A stretch of 23,247 bases of DNA. Origin: DAOTTX01 sp034437515. GTDB lineage: Bacteria > Chloroflexota > Anaerolineae > Aggregatilineales > Phototrophicaceae. Of this stretch, positions 15,316 to 23,247 are shown piece after piece. The stretch is taken from positions 1 to 23,247 of the forward strand of contig DAOTTX010000215.1 of assembly GCA_034437515.1 (NCBI GenBank), written 5' to 3'. The notes under the pieces were generated by a model. That model ran no database searches, was not told the origin of the DNA, and saw only the letters and a list, made by a program, of their open reading frames with translations. The first letter of the stretch is position 1. Each line of letters starts with the position of its first letter. The translations under genes were made by a program, and so were the position numbers.

Positions 15316-16374
15316 ATGGATTCGCGAAAATATGTTTTAGTCGGCACGGGGGCGCGTGTCAGTATGTTTTTTAAGGCGCTGGTCAGCCGATACACACAGA
15401 ATAGCGCCTTAGTCGCTATGTGTGATACCAGCCAAACCCGTATGGATTGGCACAACTCGCAGATCAAAGACCGTTATGACGCTGACCCTATCCCCACCTA
15501 CTTCGCCTCTGACTTCGATGAGATGCTCGAAGCGGTTGACCCTCACACCGTCATCGTCTGTACGCCGGATGCCCTGCATCACGAACATATTATTCGTGCG
15601 CTGGATGCCGGTTGCGATGTCATCACGGAGAAGCCGCTGACCACCGACGCGGAAAAACTTCGTGCGATCTTCGATGCTATTGAACGCAGCGGACGACAGG
15701 TATGGGTGGCATTTAATTATCGGTTTGCTCCGGCTTACACGAAACTACGTGAGCTTATCGCAGAGGGGGTTATCGGCCAACCTTTGAATGTCGATTTTTC
15801 CTGGTTGCTGGATGTTTATCACGGTGCGGATTATTTCCGGCGCTGGCACCGGGAAAAGGCGATGTCCGGTGGTTTACTCGTGCAGAAAGCCACCCACCAT
15901 TTCGATCTGGTCAACTGGATGTGCGTGGTCGCACGCTATGACAACGGCGTTCTGCTGTCCTATAATCTGATTGCTTATGCGCCCTGTGAGGGTTTGCGGG
16001 TTGCAATCACCGGCACACGGGGACGGGTGGAACTCGATATTGTTGAGCGCATAGAGCAAGCAGAAGAACAACAAGAAGGGGTAAACCTGGGAGCCAGTAA
16101 AGGCGCATTCGACACCAATTACCTGCGCGTCTATCCGCAGTTTGCCCCACCTTATGAAGTCGAAATACTACGTGGCGAAGGCGGGCACGGCGGCGCAGAT
16201 CCGTTAATGTTACAGCAAATCTTCGCGCCAGATCCCCCGCCCGATCTGCTCGGTCGAAATGCCACGCATATTGACGGTGCCGCCTCGATCATGCTAGGCA
16301 TCGCCGCCAACCGGTCAATCGTAACCGGGCAACCAGTTGTCATTGATGATTTGTTCCCCTTACCACGAGGATAA
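15316..16374 (+). CDS. Gfo/Idh/MocA oxidoreductase, apparently internally shortened
   Basis: A 352-residue NAD(P)-dependent sugar oxidoreductase. The Rossmann fold begins VLVGTGAR (7-14) and the catalytic EKP is at 105-107. GGLLVQKATHHFDLVNW (185-201) carries the substrate-binding His and Asp. ATG at 15316 is chosen because AGGAGGG lies 7 bases upstream; a start 17 codons earlier has no such site. In relatives I know, this region reads DxVNWW, then about 75-80 residues with Cys motifs, then a DTMxVxxRYDNG-like strand. Here NW at 201 runs straight into MCVVARYDNG. Length is 352 against about 420-430, and the frame is kept. The sheet domain may therefore be damaged, or this could be a compact variant or assembly artefact. 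First gene of a plus-strand operon. Confidence 0.85.
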   Translation: MDSRKYVLVGTGARVSMFFKALVSRYTQNSALVAMCDTSQTRMDWHNSQIKDRYDADPIPTYFASDFDEMLEAVDPHTVIVCTPDALHHEHIIRALDAGCDVITEKPLTTDAEKLRAIFDAIERSGRQVWVAFNYRFAPAYTKLRELIAEGVIGQPLNVDFSWLLDVYHGADYFRRWHREKAMSGGLLVQKATHHFDLVNWMCVVARYDNGVLLSYNLIAYAPCEGLRVAITGTRGRVELDIVERIEQAEEQQEGVNLGASKGAFDTNYLRVYPQFAPPYEVEILRGEGGHGGADPLMLQQIFAPDPPPDLLGRNATHIDGAASIMLGIAANRSIVTGQPVVIDDLFPLPRG

Positions 16375-16379
16375 ATAGA

Positions 16380-17363
16380 ATGCCCTTTTTCGATTTTCCG
16401 CTTGAAAAGCTAGAAACCTACAAACCGCCCAGCCCGGAGCAGCCCGATTTCGATGACTTCTGGCAACGCACGCTCACCGACGCCCGGCAGCATCCGCTCG
16501 ATTTTAAGACCGAGCCGGTCGATTTCGGTTTCGACACGGTTGAAACCTACGACGCGGCGTTTTCCGGTTACGACGGTCAGCGTATCAAAGGTTGGTTTAT
16601 GCTGCCCAAAGACCGTCCTCATCCACTGCCCACTGTGGTGGAATACGTCGGCTACGGTGGCGGACGTGGCTTCCCGCATAACTGGCTCAAGTGGGTGAGC
16701 GCCGGTTTTGCCTATCTCGTCATGGACACACGCGGGCAGGGGAGTGTTTCAACATCCGGCGATACGCCCGATCTGTTCGACCGCGCAAATCCGTTCCACC
16801 CCGGTTTCACCACGCAGGGCATCCTTGACCCGGAGACGTATTACTATCGCCGTCTGTATACCGATGCCGTCCGTGCAGTAGAAGCCTGCGCCAGCCATGA
16901 CGCCGTCGATGCAGATCGTATTGCGATCACTGGAGTCAGTCAGGGGGGAGGCATCACGGTTGCCGTCAGTGGGTTAGCGCCGGAGCTTATTCAGGTCGCC
17001 ATTGCTGATGTACCGTTTATGTGTGACATCCAACGAGCGATTACCCTTGTGCAAGGTGTCTATGACGAGATCAGAAAATATCTCAGCGTACATCGCGAGG
17101 CCGAGGAACAGGCACTCAAAACACTCTCTTATTTCGATGGAATCAGCATGGCGCGGCGCTCACGCGCACGAGCTTATTATTCCACCGGGCTGATGGATGA
17201 CATCTGCCCACCGTCAGGTGTCTATGCGGCTTTTAACCACATCCCCGATGCTGTTGATAAGACGATGAACCTCTACAAATACAACGGACACAACGCTGGC
17301 GGTGACTATCATAGTATGAAAAAACTCAAGTGGTTGCGTGAGCTATGGCGTGAAGGCGCATGA
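16380..17363 (+). CDS. Carbohydrate acetyl esterase, CE7 family
   Basis: A 327-residue alpha/beta hydrolase related to acetyl xylan esterase and cephalosporin-C deacetylase; it removes O-acetyl groups from short sugars. The nucleophile elbow GVSQGGG places Ser187, GLMDDICPPS gives Asp273 and the YNGH segment gives His304, close to the S188/D274/H303 triad of the Thermotoga maritima enzyme. VEYVGYGGGRG (88-98) is the oxyanion region, and the RGQG motif is at 118-121. There is no signal peptide, so it acts in the cytoplasm, probably on imported acetylated oligosaccharides. It starts 5 bases after the oxidoreductase stop with GAGGAT upstream, and its TGA overlaps the next ATG. Confidence 0.94.
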   Translation: MPFFDFPLEKLETYKPPSPEQPDFDDFWQRTLTDARQHPLDFKTEPVDFGFDTVETYDAAFSGYDGQRIKGWFMLPKDRPHPLPTVVEYVGYGGGRGFPHNWLKWVSAGFAYLVMDTRGQGSVSTSGDTPDLFDRANPFHPGFTTQGILDPETYYYRRLYTDAVRAVEACASHDAVDADRIAITGVSQGGGITVAVSGLAPELIQVAIADVPFMCDIQRAITLVQGVYDEIRKYLSVHREAEEQALKTLSYFDGISMARRSRARAYYSTGLMDDICPPSGVYAAFNHIPDAVDKTMNLYKYNGHNAGGDYHSMKKLKWLRELWREGA

Positions 17364-17806
17364 ACTTGCAAGCGGTTACGACCATCGACCTCAAACAGCA
17401 GATCGGGCAGTTACGCGCCGTCCCCGTTCGGTTGGAAAACGCCGAACGCGCCATGCTGTTGATCTATGCGGCTGACTTTGAAACCGACCCTTACCGTACA
17501 CTGCCGGTTGATCTCAATGGTGACGGCTATCATGAATTGGTGTACCAGCATGACGGCATCACCATCGACCGGCACGGTCAGCCGCAGGGCAGCGTAAACG
17601 GTGAGGTCGCGCAGGTATCAAAGTTTTTGGATCATCCCGGCGAACATATCGTCAGCTTTCGCCGGGACGGGTTTGTGCAGTTCTGGTTAGACGCGAACGC
17701 TCAAGACAGCCCACAAGCCCAACAACGCTTTCAACAGGCGACATACCAAACGAATCAATCCCTCAGTGCCGTTGGTTACAATTTGACTTTACTTACTGGA
17801 CTTTAA
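17360..17806 (+). CDS. Small uncharacterised protein with DxNGDG motif, possibly a truncated long protein
   Basis: A 148-residue protein overlapping the esterase stop by 4 bases (ATGA), so translationally coupled. The N-terminus (LRAVPVRLENAERAMLLIYAADFETDPYR, about 18-46) and the part from 47 on (TLPVDLNGDGYHELVY, then FLDHPGEH, FWLDANAQDS and NQSLSAVGYNLTLLTGL) match the two ends of a longer family that I recall at about 550-600 residues, with FG-GAP/DxDGDG repeats between them. They join at DPYR/TLPV (17486-17500). The central repeats are absent while the frame is open. The single DLNGDGYHE (51-59) could bind calcium. No signal peptide; function not established. I may be misremembering the long form, so the truncation is an inference. 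Confidence 0.75.
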   Translation: MNLQAVTTIDLKQQIGQLRAVPVRLENAERAMLLIYAADFETDPYRTLPVDLNGDGYHELVYQHDGITIDRHGQPQGSVNGEVAQVSKFLDHPGEHIVSFRRDGFVQFWLDANAQDSPQAQQRFQQATYQTNQSLSAVGYNLTLLTGL

Positions 17807-17821
17807 GTACTGGAGCTAGAG

Positions 17822-20800
17822 ATGCACCACGAGATCCGCTGGACAGCGAAAAAGATAGCCCACTATTTAGACCTCATCACCCCGTTGACATACATCCATT
17901 CAGAACCGCTGGCTGAGTTTCAGTACACCGAACTCGACGCGGAAAACATACAACTGGATTTTAACGCCCTCAATGCTTATGACTGGCAGCCGCTCCCACC
18001 GCATACATATTGGGGACAGCCTGATACGAACTTTCTCCTACGCACGACCTTCGCCGTCCCCGCTGATTGGGATGACACCTACCCGACCGCGCTTTTCTTG
18101 CCAATCGGTGATGCGGGCACGTTTATCCACCCGGAAACACTGGTTTACATCGATGGAAAATCCATCGCAGCGATTGACCGCTATCATCAAGAGATCATTC
18201 TACCGTCGAGATATTGTGACGGAAAAACACATGAAATCGTCATGCATGGCTGGACGGGGAACATACACAACAGCGGAGTGTTCAAACATCCTCAACTGAG
18301 TCCCTGCACGGTCGTGCAGATCCACCAGCCAACCCGTGATCTGATCGCCATCACCCGGAATGCGCTAGGTAGCACCGAATACCTCGATGACACCACGACG
18401 AGCAAACACACCTTATTGAATGCACTCAATAACGCCTATCGCCTGCTGGATGTCCGTGAACCACTCGCCGCACATTATTACGCCAGTGTCGAAACTGTTT
18501 TAAGTACGCTGCGCAGTGAACTTGAGAACGCCGGGGCACCGATGGATGTGACCATCTCCGCGACCGGACACGCACACATTGATGTCGCCTGGTTGTGGAC
18601 GGTCGGACAGACTCGCAACAAGGCACGGCGCACGTTCCACACGGTTGATCTGTTAATGGATCAGTTCCCCGAATACCTGTTCACACAGAGCCAGCCGCAA
18701 CTCTATGATTACATCCGGCAGGATGACCCCGCGCTGTTCGAGCGCATCAAGGCACGAGTAGCAGAAGGGCGCTGGGAACTAACCGGCGGCATGTGGGTGG
18801 AGGCCGACTGTAACCTGACCGGCGCGGAGGCGCTGGCACGGCAATTTCTGCTAGGGCGTTCGTTCTTCAAGGCGCATTTCGGCGAGGGTAAAGAGTCCCC
18901 GGTGTTGTGGCTACCGGATGTGTTCGGTTATTCCTGGGCGCTGCCGCAGTTAATCAAACTGGCCGGCCTTGAATACTTCATGACCATCAAAATTAGCTGG
19001 AACCAGTACAATAAGATGCCCTACGACAGCTTCTGGTGGGAGGGGATCGACGGCACGCAGGTGCTTACGCACTTCAGCCCGACACCTAACCCGACCGGCG
19101 AGCGTGCCAACTACAACGCACGTGTGACGCCCCGTGAGTCTTACGTTACGTGGAAGCTGTTCCAGCAGAAGGCCGAGCAGAATCACCTGTTGATGATCTT
19201 CGGGCATGGGGACGGTGGCGGCGGCCCAACTCGCGAAATGCTCGAAAATATCCAGGTGATGAAATCATTGCCGGGGATGCCACAAATCCAACACGATACC
19301 GCGCTGGATTTCTTCCAACGTATGGAGGCCGAATCAGCGGCGGCGCTGCCGACATGGAACGGTGAACTGTATTTTGAGCTTCATCGCGGCACATACACCT
19401 CACAGGCGCGGAACAAACAGGGCAACCGTCGCAGCGAGTTTTTGCTCCACGATGTCGAACTGTTGGGTGTGGTCGCTGGATTGCTCGACCCTGCGTTTGA
19501 CTATCCACAGGCGGCGCTACAGGAATTGTGGGAGCTGGTCTGCTTGAATCAGTTCCATGACATCATCCCCGGCAGCAGCATCAATCAGGTCTATGTCGAA
19601 TCACTTGAGCAATACGCCTACATCCTGAACACCGGGCGCACCCTGCGCGATCAAGCCCTGGCGACGATTCACAACCACACCGGGGGCGATCTGTTAGTTG
19701 TCAACCCCAACGCATTCGAGCATCATCGTCCGGTGATTTTCTGGTCGGGCGAGTTGGCAGCAGATCAGCAGATCACACACGGCGATGAGACGCTCTCCAC
19801 ACAGCCCGGTGTCGATGGCGGCACATGGATACAGCTTACGCACGTTGAACCACACGGCATCTATCCACTCACGATTATGGAAGGTGGTGCAGAATCACCG
19901 GAAAGCACACTGAGCGCATCGCCACAGCATCTCGAAAATAAGTTCATCCGCGTAGAATTCGACGACAACGGTGACATCACACGCATCTATGACAAACTGC
20001 ATCGGCGCGATGTGCTGGCGACGGGTGCAATCGGCAATCAATTGCAAGCCTTCGAGGATCGTCCGATGGACTGGGATGCTTGGGACATCGACATTTATTA
20101 CGATGACAAGATGTGGACAAGCGAACCAGCCGAATCCGTAGAGGTGCTCGAAGACGGCCCGCTGCATGTCGCGCTCAAGATCACCCGCCGCATCTTGAGC
20201 AGCCCATACACGCAGATCATCTCGCTCACCTGTGACAGCCCACAGATCACCATCGACACCGATATTGACTGGCGAGAGCGGCACATCTTGCTTAAAGCAG
20301 CTTTCCCGGTGGATGTACTCTCGCCCCAGGCGACGTATGAGATCCAATGGGGGCATGTGCAGCGTCCTACCCACCATAACACCAGTTGGGATTGGGCACG
20401 GTTTGAGACGGTCGCGCATAAATGGGTCGATCTCAGCGAAGGGGGCTACGGCGTTAGCCTGCTGAACGATTGTAAATATGGTCACGACATCCACCAGAAC
20501 GTGATGCGGATTAGCCTGCTACGCGGTTCGTCCTATCCCGATCCTACGGCTGATCTCGCCCAGCATCGGTTCACCTACGCGCTGCTGCCACATGGCGAAC
20601 TTTATCTTACACAGACGATTTCATCCGCTTACACACTCAACGACCCCTATCTCGTCTACCAACCAGTACAGCCCATCCCTGTCCGTCAGGAACTCTCACC
20701 GCTGGTTTACGTCGATCAATCGAACATCGTGATCGAAGCGGTGAAGCGTGCTGAGGATGGCAATGGGATCATTGTACGGCTGTACGAGAGCCAGCGGCGG

Positions 20801-20971
20801 CGTGGCGATGTGACCCTGCGCACCGGCTTTGACATCGAAACAGCGACGGTGACCAATCTACTCGAAGAAGCACATGATGAGCCGTCACTGACTGCCGAGG
20901 ATCGACGGATCAGTTTCAAGGTTACACCGTTTCAAATTGTGACCCTGCGCATCATCCCGGCTGAGGCGTAG
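17822..20971 (+). CDS. Alpha-mannosidase, GH38 family
   Basis: A 1049-residue retaining exo-alpha-mannosidase. Zinc ligands of the HxHxD type are at H250, H252 and D254 (GHAHIDVAWLW). The nucleophile Asp366 lies in WLPDVFGYS; FGHGDGGGGPT has H462 and D464; NQFHDIIPGSS gives H579-D580. The helical middle domain and a long beta C-terminal half follow, so it is full length for the cytosolic (Man2C1-like) branch. No signal peptide, so cleavage is cytoplasmic. GGAG precedes the ATG, 15 bases after the previous gene, and the HAD gene starts 2 bases past the stop. Hence an operon with the acetyl esterase, on imported mannosides. Other alpha-mannosides, or mannosylglycerate-like substrates, cannot be excluded. 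Confidence 0.95.
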   Translation: MHHEIRWTAKKIAHYLDLITPLTYIHSEPLAEFQYTELDAENIQLDFNALNAYDWQPLPPHTYWGQPDTNFLLRTTFAVPADWDDTYPTALFLPIGDAGTFIHPETLVYIDGKSIAAIDRYHQEIILPSRYCDGKTHEIVMHGWTGNIHNSGVFKHPQLSPCTVVQIHQPTRDLIAITRNALGSTEYLDDTTTSKHTLLNALNNAYRLLDVREPLAAHYYASVETVLSTLRSELENAGAPMDVTISATGHAHIDVAWLWTVGQTRNKARRTFHTVDLLMDQFPEYLFTQSQPQLYDYIRQDDPALFERIKARVAEGRWELTGGMWVEADCNLTGAEALARQFLLGRSFFKAHFGEGKESPVLWLPDVFGYSWALPQLIKLAGLEYFMTIKISWNQYNKMPYDSFWWEGIDGTQVLTHFSPTPNPTGERANYNARVTPRESYVTWKLFQQKAEQNHLLMIFGHGDGGGGPTREMLENIQVMKSLPGMPQIQHDTALDFFQRMEAESAAALPTWNGELYFELHRGTYTSQARNKQGNRRSEFLLHDVELLGVVAGLLDPAFDYPQAALQELWELVCLNQFHDIIPGSSINQVYVESLEQYAYILNTGRTLRDQALATIHNHTGGDLLVVNPNAFEHHRPVIFWSGELAADQQITHGDETLSTQPGVDGGTWIQLTHVEPHGIYPLTIMEGGAESPESTLSASPQHLENKFIRVEFDDNGDITRIYDKLHRRDVLATGAIGNQLQAFEDRPMDWDAWDIDIYYDDKMWTSEPAESVEVLEDGPLHVALKITRRILSSPYTQIISLTCDSPQITIDTDIDWRERHILLKAAFPVDVLSPQATYEIQWGHVQRPTHHNTSWDWARFETVAHKWVDLSEGGYGVSLLNDCKYGHDIHQNVMRISLLRGSSYPDPTADLAQHRFTYALLPHGELYLTQTISSAYTLNDPYLVYQPVQPIPVRQELSPLVYVDQSNIVIEAVKRAEDGNGIIVRLYESQRRRGDVTLRTGFDIETATVTNLLEEAHDEPSLTAEDRRISFKVTPFQIVTLRIIPAEA

Positions 20972-20973
20972 AT

Positions 20974-21672
20974 ATGGATGTTGACGTTCTGGTATTTGAC
21001 GTTTTTGGCACAGTGGTAGACTGGCGTGGCAGCATCATCACGGAAGGACAGCAGGTCTGGCAACCGCGAGGGGTAAATGTTGACTGGGGCGCGTTCGTTG
21101 ATGCGTGGCGGGCGGGTTACCAGCCCGCCATGGATCGTATACGAAGTGGTGAGGCTCCGTGGGCGACGATTGATACGCTACACCGCCGCATTCTGGATGA
21201 CCTGCTGCTAGAGTTCGGCATCACCGGGTTGGATGAAGCGCAAAAGGACGAATTAAACCGCATCTGGCACCGGCTCCAACCGTGGGATGACGCCATCGAG
21301 GGGATTAATCGCCTGCGACAGCATCATACCGTGACGACCCTTTCCAACGGCAACATATCATTGCTAGTCGATCTCAGTAAGTACGGCGGCCTCCAATGGG
21401 ATTGTGTACTCTCGTCAGAACTTGCACACCACTACAAGCCCGACCCGCAAACTTACCAGATGGCGTGTGACTTGCTGGATGTCTCGCCGGAGCGTGCGCT
21501 GATGGTCGCGTCACATCGCGGTGATTTGATCGCCTCACGGCAGATCGGCATGAAAACGGCCTTCGTGCGGCGTCCGCTGGAATACGGCCCGGACAGCCCA
21601 CAAGAGACACCCGACGATCAAGTTGACCTCATCGTGGAGGATTTTATTGATCTTGCGGCGCGGTTAGATTAG
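20974..21672 (+). CDS. HAD-superfamily hydrolase, type II haloacid-dehalogenase-like
   Basis: A 232-residue cytoplasmic phosphatase-like hydrolase. Motif I DVFGTVVDW gives nucleophile D9, motif II is S124-N125, motif III K155 (YKPDPQTY) and motif IV D184 (ASHRGDLIAS). The fold and DxFGTxxDW are those of L-2-haloacid dehalogenases, but H181 stands where those enzymes have Asn and A179 where they have Ser, so true dehalogenation is doubtful. A sugar-phosphate or house-keeping phosphatase role fits the operon better. It starts 2 bases after the mannosidase stop. Its last 29 bases overlap the convergent GH1 gene tail to tail, and no terminator separates them. Confidence 0.88.
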   Translation: MDVDVLVFDVFGTVVDWRGSIITEGQQVWQPRGVNVDWGAFVDAWRAGYQPAMDRIRSGEAPWATIDTLHRRILDDLLLEFGITGLDEAQKDELNRIWHRLQPWDDAIEGINRLRQHHTVTTLSNGNISLLVDLSKYGGLQWDCVLSSELAHHYKPDPQTYQMACDLLDVSPERALMVASHRGDLIASRQIGMKTAFVRRPLEYGPDSPQETPDDQVDLIVEDFIDLAARLD

Positions 21673-23002
21673 CGCCCTTGCTAGCGATCATATCACGGTA
21701 CCAGTAGGCGGAGTCTTTGAGTGTGCGCTCCAATGTTTGATAGTCCACATGGATCAAGCCGAAGCGGTGTTTCATGCCGTTTGACCACTCGAAGTTGTCC
21801 ATCAGCGACCAATGAAAGTAGCCGCCGGTTGCCACGCCATCGGTGGCGGCTTGCTGAAATGCCTGTAAATACCGGTGGGTAAAGTCGATGCGCTGTGGAT
21901 CGTGTACGCCACCGTCTACGCTGACCCAATCGGGGTTTGAGAGACCGTTCTCGGTGATGTAAATAGGCAGGCCGTAACGTTCGTAGATGAAGTACGGCCC
22001 GAAGTACAACGCCTCCGGCACGACGGGCCAGTGAAACAGTGTGACCGGCGCACCGGTCGGACGGGCGACCTGCTCCGGTTGGCCGTTTGTATCGGCGCGT
22101 ATCATCTGACCGTTATAAACGTTCAGGCCGATAAAATCTTGTGGTTGTTGAATGATTGTCATATCACCATGGTGAATGGCTTCCGGGCTGGGGACGACCT
22201 CCATATTGGGGTATTCGCCAAGGATGACCGGGTCAAGCCACCAATTGTGATTGCCCAGAGACATGCGGTGGGTGGGGAAGGTGTGCGACTGTGCCGCTGC
22301 CATGTTCGCCGCCTGCCGATCCACCGGCACGCCGACCGCGCCAGTTGAGGCCATACCGACCTGCGACCCGGCGACGTTGGCTCGAATCGCCTGACACGCC
22401 CTGCCGTGTGCCATATTCGTATGGTGGGCGGCGTAAAATGCCTCTTTGTAGTCCAGTTGAAGACCGGGGGCATATTCGCCGGTACGATAGCCCAGGCCAA
22501 TAAACACCGAAGGTTCATTGATCGTCATCCAATGTTTGACGCGATCCCCCAGGCGGCGTGAAACGACATCGGCATATTCAGCAAACCACAGCGAGGAATC
22601 ACGATTGAGCCACCCACCCCGATGATAGAGCGCATAGGGATAATCCCAATGGAACAACGTCAGATACGGCGTGATCTCTGCTGCCAGTAGTGCATCTACC
22701 AGTTGATCGTAAAAATCTAAACCGGCCTCGTTAACCGTGCCCACGCCCTCCGGCAGAATGCGCGTCCACGCAGTCGAAAAGCGGTAGGCTTGCAGCCCGA
22801 TGGATCGCATCAGGTCTACGTCTTCACGATAGCGTTGATAATGGTCACAGGCGACATCACCCGTATCACCATTGTAGATTTTGCCGTCGTAGTGGCTGAA
22901 GGCGTCCCATATAGAACGGCCTTTACCGTCCTCTTGATGTGCGCCTTCGATCTGATAGGCAGCGGTCGCCGCACCCCACACGAAATTTTCAGGAAAGGTC
23001 AT
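21644..23002 (-). CDS. Beta-glucosidase-like glycosidase, GH1 family
   Basis: A 452-residue retaining beta-glycosidase (beta-glucosidase, galactosidase or mannosidase; specificity cannot be read). The GH1 N-terminal signature FVWGAATAAYQIEGA (7-21) is intact, with acid/base Glu163 in TINEP, nucleophile Glu351 in ITENG, and HW/NW substrate residues such as LFHWDYP (116-122) and FHWSLMDNFEW near the C-terminus. Length is normal and there is no signal peptide. Its ATG overlaps the stop of the upstream GH63-like gene by 4 bases (ATGA), so the two are translationally coupled. The 3' end overlaps the convergent HAD gene by 29 bases. Confidence 0.96.
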   Translation of the reverse strand: MTFPENFVWGAATAAYQIEGAHQEDGKGRSIWDAFSHYDGKIYNGDTGDVACDHYQRYREDVDLMRSIGLQAYRFSTAWTRILPEGVGTVNEAGLDFYDQLVDALLAAEITPYLTLFHWDYPYALYHRGGWLNRDSSLWFAEYADVVSRRLGDRVKHWMTINEPSVFIGLGYRTGEYAPGLQLDYKEAFYAAHHTNMAHGRACQAIRANVAGSQVGMASTGAVGVPVDRQAANMAAAQSHTFPTHRMSLGNHNWWLDPVILGEYPNMEVVPSPEAIHHGDMTIIQQPQDFIGLNVYNGQMIRADTNGQPEQVARPTGAPVTLFHWPVVPEALYFGPYFIYERYGLPIYITENGLSNPDWVSVDGGVHDPQRIDFTHRYLQAFQQAATDGVATGGYFHWSLMDNFEWSNGMKHRFGLIHVDYQTLERTLKDSAYWYRDMIASKGANLTAPQDQ

Positions 23003-23247
23003 TCGGTTTCCTCTTTCAATAGTAAGTGACCCAGCAGTAAAAATACGCTTGCCGTCCAGGTGTAGGCACGGTCACGCAGTGACTCGCCGGTGAGCGCGTT
23101 ATAATTTTCTGCCATACCGCTATGCTGTGCCATATCACAGAAGCGCCGGCTGATTTCCAACGCTAACGAACGTTCACCACAGGCCAGCAACCCATCGACC
23201 AGCAAATGCGTTGAGGGTGCCCAGATCGGCCCACGCCAGTAACCATC
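22999..23247 (-). CDS. C-terminal end of a GH63-like (glucosidase / MGH1-type) glycoside hydrolase, partial
   Basis: The frame is open from the right edge of the window to the TGA at 22999-23001, giving 82 codons of C-terminus. It opens with DGYWRGPIWAPSTHLLVDGL, the highly characteristic GYWRGPIW motif of GH63, GH37 and mannosylglycerate-hydrolase-like (alpha/alpha)6-barrel glucosidases, followed by MAENYNALTGE and RAYTWTASVFLLLG. The Glu in the ENYN segment is a plausible catalytic base. The start lies outside the window. It is upstream of, and overlaps, the GH1 gene, so it forms the head of the minus-strand glycosidase pair. Family assignment among these clan-related groups is uncertain without the rest. 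Confidence 0.85.
   Translation of the reverse strand, partial: DGYWRGPIWAPSTHLLVDGLLACGERSLALEISRRFCDMAQHSGMAENYNALTGESLRDRAYTWTASVFLLLGHLLLKEETE

Noticed and set aside
1..23247. CRISPR arrays, tRNA or rRNA genes, complete insertion sequences, attachment sites
   Set aside because: No regularly spaced repeats, cloverleaf sequences, rRNA stretches or element ends with target duplications were seen by eye in the window.

Overview
The window looks like the chromosome of a heterotrophic bacterium of moderate GC content, most plausibly a Chloroflexota (Anaerolineae-like) lineage. This is inferred from the style of the proteins and the gene mix: cdaA-cdaR without glmM, Der with an insert in its first G domain, a receiver-GAF-cyclase hybrid, a Tat-exported sugar-binding protein and a large cytoplasmic glycosidase cluster. 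No rRNA, tRNA or other phylogenetic marker RNA was seen, so the assignment is tentative.

Left part (1-7393, mostly + strand): a possible minus-strand gene runs off the left edge and is followed by a hairpin terminator. Then come argF (ornithine carbamoyltransferase), a 752-residue TPR protein, a 332-bp gap holding a promoter and a long hairpin-rich leader, cdaA (diadenylate cyclase), its membrane regulator cdaR, and der (ribosome-assembly GTPase). argF, cdaA and der each have a TGN-TATRNT extended -10 element upstream.

Middle (7511-15142, all - strand): a receiver-GAF-class III adenylate cyclase stands alone. Beyond a 214-bp gap lies a sugar-uptake operon, read right to left: a GntR/LacI-type (AraR-like) regulator, a Tat-exported solute-binding protein, two CUT1-type permeases and an MFS transporter. 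A strong hairpin separates the binding-protein gene from the permease genes. No ABC ATPase is encoded.

Right part (15316-21672, + strand): a divergent operon encodes a Gfo/Idh/MocA oxidoreductase, a CE7 acetyl esterase, a 148-residue protein, a GH38 alpha-mannosidase and a HAD hydrolase. Convergent to it, on the - strand, are a GH1 beta-glycosidase and the C-terminal end of a GH63-like glycosidase that runs off the right edge. All glycan enzymes visible in full lack signal peptides, so the likely scheme is import of oligosaccharides followed by cytoplasmic deacetylation and exo-cleavage.

The most informative signals are three. (1) Back-to-back promoters of consensus quality between the regulator and the oxidoreductase carry two TNTGTNNACNNA-like sites about five helical turns apart, and a third such site lies in the binding-protein promoter. 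(2) Two adjacent operon genes, the oxidoreductase and the 148-residue protein, look like internally shortened, in-frame versions of longer families. (3) A hairpin-rich leader precedes cdaA.
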